Assembly (NCBI GenBank): GCA_965247815.1
Contig: CBDFHW010000031.1
Coordinates: forward strand, 1-64,000
Direction of reading: 5' to 3'
Origin: CBDAQA01 sp965247815
GTDB lineage: Bacteria > Planctomycetota > Phycisphaerae > Tepidisphaerales > Tepidisphaeraceae
DNA: 64,000 bases
In this document: positions 50,462 to 58,133 of the stretch, piece by piece
Numbering within the stretch: position 1 is the stretch's first letter
How the letters are laid out: each line of letters starts with the position of its first letter
Position numbers and translations under genes: made by a program
The notes under the pieces: generated by a model
What the model saw: the letters and a program-made list of their open reading frames with translations, nothing else
Database searches by the model: none
Told to the model about the DNA's origin: nothing

Positions 50462-51451
50462 ATGCAGAACCACGCGTCTGATGTTTCGTCCCGTCCGGTC
50501 GTTGGCATTGATGTGTCCAAGCTCGCCTTGGAAGTGTTCATCGACCGCACCCTCGCCGGCCAGCCGCCGGTGCGTTTTTCGCCGGCCAACACTCAGCAGG
50601 AGATCGAAACGCTTCTGCTGACGCTCCAGGAGCACAACGTCCGCCTAGTGGTGATCGAAGCCACGGGCCGCTATCACCGCCGGCTCGCCGCCGCACTCCT
50701 GGCCGGTGGCGTGCCGGTCAAGGTGCTCCACCCGCAGCGGGCCCGCGATTTTGCCAGGTCCATCGGCAAGATCGAAAAAACCGATCGCATCGATGCCCCG
50801 GTGCTCGCTCATTATGCACGCAGCATCGACCCGGCTCCGGACCATCCTTCGGACCCGAAGCAAGTCGAACTGGCCGACCTGGTCTCGCGTCGACGGGCTC
50901 TGGTTCAGCACCGCATCGCTGAAACCAATCGCTCTTACGAGCAGGTGCCCAAACTCGCCGGGCGGCAATCCAAATCCATGCTCCGCCTCATCGAGCGGCA
51001 GATCGAAGAACTCGACTCCGCCATTGCCAAAGCCATCGAGTCCAATGACGACTGGCAGAACAAAAGCCGCCTCATCGACTCGGTCCCGGGCATCGGACCC
51101 GACTCGGCCAACCAGCTCGTCGCGACCCTTCCCGAACTGGGACGACTCAACCGCCGGCAGATCGCCAAGCTGATCGGCGTCGCTCCGCTGGCGAACGATT
51201 CAGGCCCTTTCAAAGGCAAACGCAGCATCAAGGGAGGTCGCTGCGACATCCGCAATCTCTTCTACATGCTGGCTCATAATGCCGTGCTCTACTGCCCTCG
51301 CTTCGAGACCTTTTTCCGCCACCTCCGTGCCCAGGGAAAACCCCACAAGCTGGCCATGACGGCCTGCATGCGAAAGCTCGTCGTGACCCTCAACCAAATG
51401 ATTAAGACCAATACCGCCTGGCTGCAAAAGCCCTCTCCGGAGACCGCATGA
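50462..51451 (+). CDS. IS110-family DEDD transposase/recombinase
   Basis: The ATG at 50462 (MQNHASDVSSRPVVGIDVSK) gives 329 residues. A longer frame from 50237 would run through the bridge-RNA region. The RuvC-like DEDD residues are Asp17 (GIDVSK), Glu66 (VVIEATGRY), Asp108 and Asp111 (EKTDRIDA). The transposase_20 domain has SVPGIGPDSANQLVATLPEL and KLIGVAPLANDSGPFKGKRS. Ser247 stands where the second catalytic Ser is expected, and the 49- and 42-residue spacings match the family. The protein appears intact and potentially active. Confidence 0.95.
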   Translation: MQNHASDVSSRPVVGIDVSKLALEVFIDRTLAGQPPVRFSPANTQQEIETLLLTLQEHNVRLVVIEATGRYHRRLAAALLAGGVPVKVLHPQRARDFARSIGKIEKTDRIDAPVLAHYARSIDPAPDHPSDPKQVELADLVSRRRALVQHRIAETNRSYEQVPKLAGRQSKSMLRLIERQIEELDSAIAKAIESNDDWQNKSRLIDSVPGIGPDSANQLVATLPELGRLNRRQIAKLIGVAPLANDSGPFKGKRSIKGGRCDIRNLFYMLAHNAVLYCPRFETFFRHLRAQGKPHKLAMTACMRKLVVTLNQMIKTNTAWLQKPSPETA

Positions 51452-51658
51452 AACGACGGTCCGAAACAACTTCGCGATCCAGAAAAACCCCTGCCCCGGC
51501 GGCGGAGCGAAATGAGGCGGGGTGTGGGGCAGAGCCCCAAGAAAAATCCTTGACTTCAGACACAGCCGCTCGGCGGTGAGCGATCCGTCGTCCGTTCGAG
51601 TAACGACAAATCGACGACGGCTTGCACGAGTCGCGAGGCCCGTGGTACGACTGGGCAG

Positions 51659-52024
51659 ATGATCACCACGATCAACCACGCCCAGATCAGCGTCCCGCCG
51701 GGGAACGCTGACAACGTCCGCGCGTTCTACGGCCGGGTGCTCGGCATGCCCGAGCTGCCGCTGCCCCCGGCGATGCTCGGCAGCACGTTGATCTGGTTCA
51801 TGGCCGGCGACCGCCCGCTGCACGTCAGCGTCGAAGACGGCATCGACCGCGCCGCCACTCGCGTGCACCTCGCGTACGAAGTCACCGGCATCGCCGACTG
51901 GCGTCGACGATTGACCGATCAGGGGTTCGAGCTGTTCGACCAGCCGGTCATCGAGGGGTACGACCGATTCCACATCAACGACCCGTTCGGCAACCGCGTC
52001 GAGATCATCGGACGAACTGTTTAG
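51659..52024 (+). CDS. VOC-family (glyoxalase-like) protein, copy 2
   Basis: The 121-residue protein MITTINHAQISVPPGNADNV is a paralogue of the gene at 49542: INHAQISVP, FYGRVLGMPELPLP, IWFMAGDRPLHVSVEDGIDR, VHLAYEVTGIADWR and FHINDPFGNRVEIIGR. The metal ligands (His, Glu) are present. The two copies were probably adjacent before the IS110 element and its repeat came between them. Confidence 0.85.
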   Translation: MITTINHAQISVPPGNADNVRAFYGRVLGMPELPLPPAMLGSTLIWFMAGDRPLHVSVEDGIDRAATRVHLAYEVTGIADWRRRLTDQGFELFDQPVIEGYDRFHINDPFGNRVEIIGRTV

Positions 52025-52043
52025 CGATTTTGATTACACAAGG

Positions 52044-52125
52044 ACGCCGATTCTGAGGTACGCCGAAGAGTCGGGAGCGTCAGACAACCCGGCCCTTCGG
52101 GGTACCTCAGAACCGGCGTCTTTGA
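52044..52125. repeat. GAAGAGTCGGGAG palindrome (family D copy)
   Basis: CTGAGGTACGCCGAAGAGTC is matched by GGCCCTTCGGGGTACCTCAG, with the tail AACCGGCGTCTT. This is the third copy after 10064-10149 and 30651-30728. It sits between VOC copy 2 and the GNAT gene. Confidence 0.75.
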
Positions 52126-52180
52126 AGAAGTAAGTCATGGACTACCTCCAAACCGGCGACGCTATACGATTCGCTTCATA

Positions 52181-52672
52181 ATGATCACGATCCGCACCGC
52201 AAACGCCGGCGACGTCCCCACGATCCTTTCGTTCATCCGCGCGCTGGCCGATTACGAAAAGCTTTCGCACGCGTGCGTCGCGACCGAGCAGCTGCTCCGC
52301 GACAACCTGTTCGGCCCGCGGCCGGCGGCGGAGGTGCTGATCGGGTTGCTCGACGACGTGCCGGTCGGGTTCGCGTTGTATTTTACGACCTTCTCGACGT
52401 TCCTCGGCGAGCCGGGCATCTGGCTCGAAGACCTGTTCGTACTGCCCGAGGCGCGGGGAAGCGGCGTCGGTAAACAGCTGCTCAAGCACGTCGCCAAGCT
52501 GGCCGTCGACCGCGGGTGCGGGCGGTTGGAATGGTCGGTGCTGGATTGGAATCAACCGTCGATCGGGTTTTACAAATCGCTCGGTGCCGTCGCGATGGAC
52601 GAGTGGACGACGTATCGATTGACCGGCGAGGCACTCGGCGCGGCCGCGAATACCGGCCGCCCGCTTGCCTGA
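52181..52672 (+). CDS. GNAT-family N-acetyltransferase
   Basis: The 163-residue protein MITIRTANAGDVPTILSFIR has the GNAT fold. WLEDLFVLPEARGSGVGKQL is the acetyl-CoA loop (R-G-x-G-x-G/K), and LEWSVLDWNQPSIGFYKSLG is the C-terminal motif. It resembles diamine or amino-acid acetyltransferases. It appears as a single gene. Confidence 0.9.
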   Translation: MITIRTANAGDVPTILSFIRALADYEKLSHACVATEQLLRDNLFGPRPAAEVLIGLLDDVPVGFALYFTTFSTFLGEPGIWLEDLFVLPEARGSGVGKQLLKHVAKLAVDRGCGRLEWSVLDWNQPSIGFYKSLGAVAMDEWTTYRLTGEALGAAANTGRPLA

Positions 52673-52681
52673 TGAAGCGCA

Positions 52682-53242
52682 TCAGGCTTTTCGCCACAGG
52701 CGCTTTAGCGGAATCTCTAACGTCGGGAAAGGTTGCAGTTGAACAACGTCGTTTCGTCCGCCGCGGCCGCTCGCGACGTATTTCTGCTTCTTTAGTTCCC
52801 AGCCCTCGATCGTTCTCGTGCCTGGATCAATGATCCAGTAAAACCGCACGCCGGCCTTGCGATACTGCGCGAACTTGTCTTTGCGGTCGATGCTCACGCT
52901 GCTGGGGCTCATCACCTCCACCGCGAGGTCCGGGGGGCCCTCCATCGCTTTGGCGCCGATCAGGTGTGCTCGTTCGTTGGTGAAGAACAAGACGTCGGGC
53001 CGGCGAACGTTGAAGGTGTCGAGCAGCGTGTCCACATCCTGGTGCAGCTCGCCGAGCTTGTTGGTGAAAATGTGGTTGTTCAGGATGGTCAACAAATTGA
53101 CCACGACGTGCGAGTGATTCGGCGTCGGACTCGGACTCACGGCGACCTCCCCGTCCACCAATTCCAACCGAACACCCGGCGGGTCCTCGCCGAGCATCAG
53201 GAATTGCTCTGCCGTCATTCTTGTGGTGCTGATGGTCGGCAT
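52682..53242 (-). CDS. Uma2-family PD-(D/E)XK endonuclease-like protein
   Basis: The 186-residue protein has MTAEQFLMLGEDPPGVRLEL then VDGEVAVSPSPTPNHSHVVV, the segment NVRRPDVLFFTNER, LAVEVMSPSSVSIDRKDKFA (the E-x-S core) and QYRKAGVRFYWIIDPGTRTI. These are the DUF820/Uma2 signatures, expanded in planctomycetes and cyanobacteria with unknown function. It is convergent with the GNAT gene. Confidence 0.9.
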   Translation of the reverse strand: MPTISTTRMTAEQFLMLGEDPPGVRLELVDGEVAVSPSPTPNHSHVVVNLLTILNNHIFTNKLGELHQDVDTLLDTFNVRRPDVLFFTNERAHLIGAKAMEGPPDLAVEVMSPSSVSIDRKDKFAQYRKAGVRFYWIIDPGTRTIEGWELKKQKYVASGRGGRNDVVQLQPFPTLEIPLKRLWRKA

Positions 53243-53353
53243 GAGTTTTATCTTATCACAGGCAACAAAAAAACGGTGCGGGTCTTTCGACGCCGCACCG
53301 CTTTGATTTTTGAGTGTCTTCGAAGACCGCGGATGGCATCCGCGGCTTTATGG

Positions 53354-54463
53354 TTACTTGAGCTGCTGCCAGTATTCGCCCGGCATATCGACGGCCAGCT
53401 GCAGGGCGCCGTTGGCGCCGGCGTACACCGGTTCGTCGACGACGTTCACCTTGACGGTGCCGAGGTCCGCCAGGCCCTGTTCGACGCGGAGGTTCAGGCC
53501 CTTCATCGTGCCGCCACCACCGGCGAGCAGGATGTTATTTCGCAGGCGGTCCTGGAATTCCGGGTTGAAGCTGCTGATCAGCTTCCGACAGGCGTCGCAG
53601 ATCGGGGGAACCAGGATTTCGCAGGCCTGTTTCATGATCATGGTGATGTCGTGGGGGGTCGGTTTGCCGTTGACCGGGATCATTACTTCGATTTTGTCCT
53701 TGGTGTCGCTGACGTAGCCGTACTGTTCCTTGAAGCCCTTACACATGTTCTGCGTGAGCTGGGCGGTGGGGTACTGGGCCTTGATCAGTTCGAACAGCTT
53801 GGCGTCGACGGCGTCGCCGGCGATGGTGAAGCTGATTTCGTCGTCCGGGCCCGGGACGGTGCCGTGCATTCGGCACAAGTCGGTGGTACCGGCACCGATG
53901 TCGATCACGAGGATGTCGCTCATCCGTTCCATGCCGTACGCGACGGTGAACGGTTCGGACACGATCATGACCGAGTCGAAGATGTCTTTGGTGATTTCGA
54001 TGATGGCGGTCTTGTTCTTACCGGTCGCCTGGGCGGGGACGCCGACCACGCCGTAGATCAGCTGGTCGCGGCCCGGGTTCACCAGGTCCACCAAGTGGCG
54101 GATCAGGTCCTGGGCGGCGGTCAGGTTCTTGTTGCCTTCGTCGGCCGACGCGCCTTCACCTTCGTAGGTGCCCTTAATGACGCCTTTTTCCAGCGGGCGG
54201 AACAGGTTCAGCGCGAGCTGGTTGTCGATGGCGGCTTTGCCGTACAGGACGTCGGCTTTCAACATCTTCCGCGACACCGCGTCTTTGGGGTAACCGACGT
54301 AGCTGTCGATGGTCTTGCGGACGCCGTTCAACGACACGATCGAGCTGCGGCTGGTTCCAAGATCGATTCCAAGAAGCATGACGTCTTCGGACATGCCGTT
54401 GTCCATGTCGCTTTGCGTGAGGATGGGTTTACCGGCAACGGGCTTAATCTTCGATTCGCTCAT
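53354..54463 (-). CDS. MamK-like bacterial actin
   Basis: The start at 54463 has AGGAG upstream and gives 369 residues. The actin fold is clear: phosphate-1 LLGIDLGTSRSSIV (31-43), VVGVPAQATGKNKTAI (139-153), Glu170 in IVSEPFTVAYGMERM, phosphate-2 LVIDIGAGTTDLCRMHG (185-201) and adenosine loop LLAGGGGTMKGL. The regions YVGYPKDAVSRKML, GTVPGPDDE and VDMPGEYWQQL near the end match the magnetosome-filament actin MamK more closely than MreB or ParM. It would form a cytoplasmic filament. No other magnetosome gene is nearby. The gene upstream is transcribed the same way. Confidence 0.75.
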   Translation of the reverse strand: MSESKIKPVAGKPILTQSDMDNGMSEDVMLLGIDLGTSRSSIVSLNGVRKTIDSYVGYPKDAVSRKMLKADVLYGKAAIDNQLALNLFRPLEKGVIKGTYEGEGASADEGNKNLTAAQDLIRHLVDLVNPGRDQLIYGVVGVPAQATGKNKTAIIEITKDIFDSVMIVSEPFTVAYGMERMSDILVIDIGAGTTDLCRMHGTVPGPDDEISFTIAGDAVDAKLFELIKAQYPTAQLTQNMCKGFKEQYGYVSDTKDKIEVMIPVNGKPTPHDITMIMKQACEILVPPICDACRKLISSFNPEFQDRLRNNILLAGGGGTMKGLNLRVEQGLADLGTVKVNVVDEPVYAGANGALQLAVDMPGEYWQQLK

Positions 54464-54627
54464 GTCAGAGGCTCCTATTAGTGCTTGTGGAAACGATCGT
54501 TCGTCAAACATTGTCGGCAAACAGCGGCGCAATCTTGATCCGACACACCGACAATCTTGTCAGTTAGCGGTGATCGTACAGAGTTTAACGATTTTGTCGA
54601 AGGGGAAATCGGGAGAGACAGTAAGGC

Positions 54628-55668
54628 TTATGCGGGCTGGTTCGACTCGTCATGCGCGGACACAGAAATCGCTTCCTCTCCGCCCGCTGCGAGCTCGCCA
54701 AGGCCACCATCTACGCCGGTGTCGTGCGAACCAGCGGCTTCGTCCGTCGCCCCTGACGCGCTGTCTTCTACCGCGTCGCCTTCGATTGCTCCGGCTTCCG
54801 AGCCGGCCTCGGTAGCCGCCGCGTCTGCCGGTGCCGCCGTCGGATCCTGCATCGTCCGGACCAGTTCCAGGTTGCTCTTGAAGATCTCGAGCAGAACCGA
54901 GTTCTGCTCTTCACCTTTACCGGGTTTGGCGGAGAACCGACGACCGCCGCCTCCTCCTCCACCGCCACCACCACCCCCACGGCGAGCCGCGGCTGCGACG
55001 GCGGCGAGCGTAGCCTCGGCCTGCTTCACCAGCTTCGCCATCCGCGTGATCTGGCCTTCCAACCCCGGATGACCGTTCAGCGAATGCGAACCACCACCGT
55101 TGGTCTGCTGCGGGAGATACTGCGTGACCCGGGCGTTGGCCGGCATCACCGGCGGCGGTGGGGGAGGCGGGGACGGAATGCCGTTGGTAACACTGCCACC
55201 ATTAAACCGCACGCCCGAGATGCTGTCGGCGTTGCGTTCACTGGCCAGATTGCGGTTGTCCGAGAAGAACCCCTGCAATGCCGACTGCACCCGTTCGCGG
55301 GTTTTGGCGCTGCCTTCACTGTGCTGGGCGGCCAGCGCCAGCGCCGCATCGACCACCTGGGCGACCCGCCGGCGGATCTTGTCGCGGTCGATCACCCAGA
55401 CTTTTTTGCCGGTATATCGCTGGGTCAGGTCGTCGAAATCGATCTGCGAACTGCTCGAATCGAACGCGCTTTCGAGTGCATCCGCAAACTCAGGGCTCTG
55501 CGGCAACTCGTCGTTCAGATTTAACGGCTTGGGGTCGGGGCTCAACGACTCGGTAACCACGCCGTTGGAGGACAACTGGCCGTAAGCATCTTCCTCGGTG
55601 CTGCCTTCGACGTGACCCTCGACGGGCCGACCGCTTTCTCGAACTAGTCCTCGGAAGAGATAACGCAC
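54628..55668 (-). CDS. Protein with PilC/GspF-like N-terminal domain and low-complexity tail
   Basis: The 346-residue protein begins MRYLFRGLVRESGRPVEGHV then GSTEEDAYGQLSSNGVVTES. This resembles the first cytoplasmic segment of PilC/GspF platform proteins, but no membrane helix follows. Residues 75-150 form a helical region (QIDFDDLTQRYTGKKVWVID, DKIRRRVAQVVDAALALAAQ). Then come a PPPPPPP run, a QITRMAKLVKQAEATL coiled coil, a run of 12 Gly and an acidic end. It lies directly upstream of the MamK-like actin and is a candidate partner or regulator. The function is unknown. Confidence 0.55.
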   Translation of the reverse strand: MRYLFRGLVRESGRPVEGHVEGSTEEDAYGQLSSNGVVTESLSPDPKPLNLNDELPQSPEFADALESAFDSSSSQIDFDDLTQRYTGKKVWVIDRDKIRRRVAQVVDAALALAAQHSEGSAKTRERVQSALQGFFSDNRNLASERNADSISGVRFNGGSVTNGIPSPPPPPPPVMPANARVTQYLPQQTNGGGSHSLNGHPGLEGQITRMAKLVKQAEATLAAVAAAARRGGGGGGGGGGGGRRFSAKPGKGEEQNSVLLEIFKSNLELVRTMQDPTAAPADAAATEAGSEAGAIEGDAVEDSASGATDEAAGSHDTGVDGGLGELAAGGEEAISVSAHDESNQPA

Positions 55669-55946
55669 AGCTATTTCCTACAACAAAGGCTGCCGGGTGT
55701 CAGCGAACAATCGTCGTGCACTTCATATTGTACGAAGGCCACCGTCGCTTGGTCTTGATCCTGTGAAAATCTTTCGATCAATTTTCGCAGATGACTGCCC
55801 GGCCCAAACCCGGGGGAGCATCTAAACCGGGCCGGTGGTGGAATGCAAATTAATTCGAAACTCGCGACGTGGAAAAGAGTTATAGGGCGTTCTCGGGGTC
55901 GGTCCGCTGGGGACAGGCACGGCTGAAACCGGCCCGCCGGTGGGGC

Positions 55947-58133
55947 TTACAGGCACCAACGGAAGTTCCGCAGCACCGGGAGCCGGGACGCGGTTTCGAT
56001 CGTCTTGACCATTCTCGGCGAGCTGTTGGTCAACATGTACACCGCGAGCTTGATCCGCCGTTTGTATTCCCACGACACCGACGGGTCGGCCCGGACGGCC
56101 TTGGAATATTCCTTCAGGTTGTCGAAGATCTCGGCCCGGTTGGGGTCCTGTTTCTTTGCGGCATTCAGCGCGTCGACGAAGAACATCGGACCGAACCGCC
56201 GCATCAGGCAGTCGCGGAAATAGAACCGTGCCTTCTCCGGTTCGTCGGGGAACCATTTCAGCAGTTTCTTGAAATACAGCATTCGGCTGCGGGCCATGCG
56301 GATGCTGTACGATGCGCTGTTGGTGTGGATACACCAGACGGTGACCGGCTTGTCGATGAAATAGTTGCTGAACCCTTTGCGGAACAGCCGCATGAACAGG
56401 TCGTCGTCTTCGTACCCGACGAACTGCGGGTCGAACCCTTCGACCGCTTCGTAAGCTGCCCGGCTGATCAGCGACGCCGACGGCAGCACGAACATGTCGC
56501 TGCCCAGCAGGTCGACCACGGTCCGCTTCGGGTGAGCCGCGTGTTCCTTCACCATGCTGGTGCGGACGACGCTGCCGTCTCCGTTGGCTTCGAACAGGTC
56601 GGCGTAGACCCACCCGAACCGGTAGTCGTCCTTGGGGATTCCCGCGGTCAAAATCTCGATGTGGTTCGGCAGATAGAAATCATCCTGGTCGAGAAAACAG
56701 ATGAAGTCCGACTTCGAACCGGCGACGCCGGCGTTGCGGGCGCTGCCCTGTCCGCCGTTTTCCTTGTCGATGATCGTGAACGGGTATTTCTTGCCCAGCT
56801 CGTGAAGTGCCAGCTTCTGGTCCTCGCGGGACCCGTCGTTGACCACGACCACCTCGTCGGCCGGGATCGTCTGGTCGAACACGCTTTTCACGGCCCGTTC
56901 GATGAACCCCGACCCGTTGTAATACGGGATGATGACGACCACCGAATGCTTCACCGCGACCGGTGTCACTTCTTTTTCCTGCTTCGACTTAAGCATCTGC
57001 ACCCGCCGCTGGTCGAGCCGGCGGCCGATGTCCTGGTGCAACCGGTCGATCTGCTCGTCCCGCTCGCGGATCGCCGCGGTGAACTTTTCGACGATCGCTT
57101 TGCGGACTTCATCGGCCTCGGTGGTGGTTTGCGTCATCAGTTGCTGCAATCTTTCGTTCTCGGCCCGTGCGTCGTTCAGTTGCTGCTGCGTGTTCACACC
57201 CGCGAGCAGTTGGGCGTCGGCGTCGGCTATGAATTGGGTGACCATGGGTGAAGCCTCGTCGAGTTCGCGGTTGATCTGGTCGAAGGTGTCCGAAAGACGA
57301 TCCACGTCCCGGGACCGCAGCGCGTCCAGCGCCGCCCGGTACGCCCGGCGGACCAGGTCGGGGGCGGCGTCGTCGTGCAGGAACGATTCGTCGTCGACGG
57401 AATAATGCCGCATCTGCGGGCGGATGAATTCACCGATCGCCGAAGCGGCCGCGTCGGGAGTCTGCGACCACTCGGTCCGCAGTTCGTCGCCGATGTGATT
57501 CACCTGCGACCGCCAGTCGCCCAGCATCGACTCGTAGGAAACGATCGCCCGGGGCAACCCGCGCGAATCCCGCTCGGCGTTCAGCAGACTGCGGAGCCAA
57601 AGAAAGTACGCCCGCGACGGCAGCGTGCCGTGGTATTTTGCCAGCGACTTCGCCACCTCGACCGGGTTGCGAAACGTCAGCACGCACAGGGCAGTGACGT
57701 TCAACTCGGCAAGCACCGCGCGCCACATCGGCAGCATGTCGCACAACCGCGGGTCTTTCACACCCCACAACCGGTTGCCGGAAAAATCGTGCTTCAGCAT
57801 TGCCGCCAGTTTCTCACGCAACGGCCGGACGCGGTCGTCTTCCCACCACAACGCCGGCAGCTTCGAAACGCTGTTCCAGTCGTGACCGAACACCGCGTAC
57901 ACCTCGGTGTGCAGCGCGACCACTTCCCGGTGTTCCCAGAACCCGGTCTCGTTCGCCGCGGTAGACGGGAGCAGATTTTCACCCAACTCGACGCCCAGCA
58001 GGTTCAGCACCCGCGCCAGCAGCGACGTCCCGCTGCGGTGCATGCCCAGGACCAGGACGGCCCGGGCCGATGAATCGACGATCGGCCCGGTGGCGGTCGA
58101 GGATTCACCCGGGCTGATCGAGATCGTTTCCAT
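55947..58133 (-). CDS. Sulfotransferase-glycosyltransferase family 2 fusion
   Basis: The first about 270 residues are a sulfotransferase: GMHRSGTSLLARVLNLLG binds the PAPS 5'-phosphate, and LTFRNPVEVAKSL with SRAYFLWLRSLL is the 3'-phosphate region. A coiled coil follows (DARAENERLQQLMTQTTTEA). The C-terminal 350 residues are GT2: VVVIIPYYNGSGFIERAVKS, EVVVVNDGS and ICFLDQDDFYLPNHIE with the DxD-type metal site. It would modify and extend the glycan exported by the neighbouring Wzm/Wzt pair. The start at 58133 overlaps the Wzt stop by one base. Confidence 0.85.
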   Translation of the reverse strand: METISISPGESSTATGPIVDSSARAVLVLGMHRSGTSLLARVLNLLGVELGENLLPSTAANETGFWEHREVVALHTEVYAVFGHDWNSVSKLPALWWEDDRVRPLREKLAAMLKHDFSGNRLWGVKDPRLCDMLPMWRAVLAELNVTALCVLTFRNPVEVAKSLAKYHGTLPSRAYFLWLRSLLNAERDSRGLPRAIVSYESMLGDWRSQVNHIGDELRTEWSQTPDAAASAIGEFIRPQMRHYSVDDESFLHDDAAPDLVRRAYRAALDALRSRDVDRLSDTFDQINRELDEASPMVTQFIADADAQLLAGVNTQQQLNDARAENERLQQLMTQTTTEADEVRKAIVEKFTAAIRERDEQIDRLHQDIGRRLDQRRVQMLKSKQEKEVTPVAVKHSVVVIIPYYNGSGFIERAVKSVFDQTIPADEVVVVNDGSREDQKLALHELGKKYPFTIIDKENGGQGSARNAGVAGSKSDFICFLDQDDFYLPNHIEILTAGIPKDDYRFGWVYADLFEANGDGSVVRTSMVKEHAAHPKRTVVDLLGSDMFVLPSASLISRAAYEAVEGFDPQFVGYEDDDLFMRLFRKGFSNYFIDKPVTVWCIHTNSASYSIRMARSRMLYFKKLLKWFPDEPEKARFYFRDCLMRRFGPMFFVDALNAAKKQDPNRAEIFDNLKEYSKAVRADPSVSWEYKRRIKLAVYMLTNSSPRMVKTIETASRLPVLRNFRWCL

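Larger units (their letters stand above)
50234..51570 (+). mobile_element. IS110-family insertion sequence, about 1,337 bp
   Basis: The ends are inferred from the interrupted intergenic repeat. The left flank ends ...CCGCGTCT (50233) and the right flank resumes CGGCGGTGAGC (51571). Joined, they recreate the repeat seen intact at 17768-17788 on the opposite strand. A CT dinucleotide stands at both junctions (50232-50233 and 51569-51570), as expected for the IS110 core. The element has no terminal inverted repeats. It has a 228-base 5' non-coding end, one DEDD transposase and about 120 bases of 3' end. The exact terminal base is uncertain by 2 because of the shared CT. Confidence 0.85.

Noticed and set aside
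52964..54481. 505-codon plus-strand frame over the MamK-like gene
   Set aside because: It is the shadow of the actin gene and has no recognised motif.
53354..55668. Magnetosome gene island
   Set aside because: Only one MamK-like gene is present, with no MamA, B, E, I, M, O, P or Q homologue nearby.
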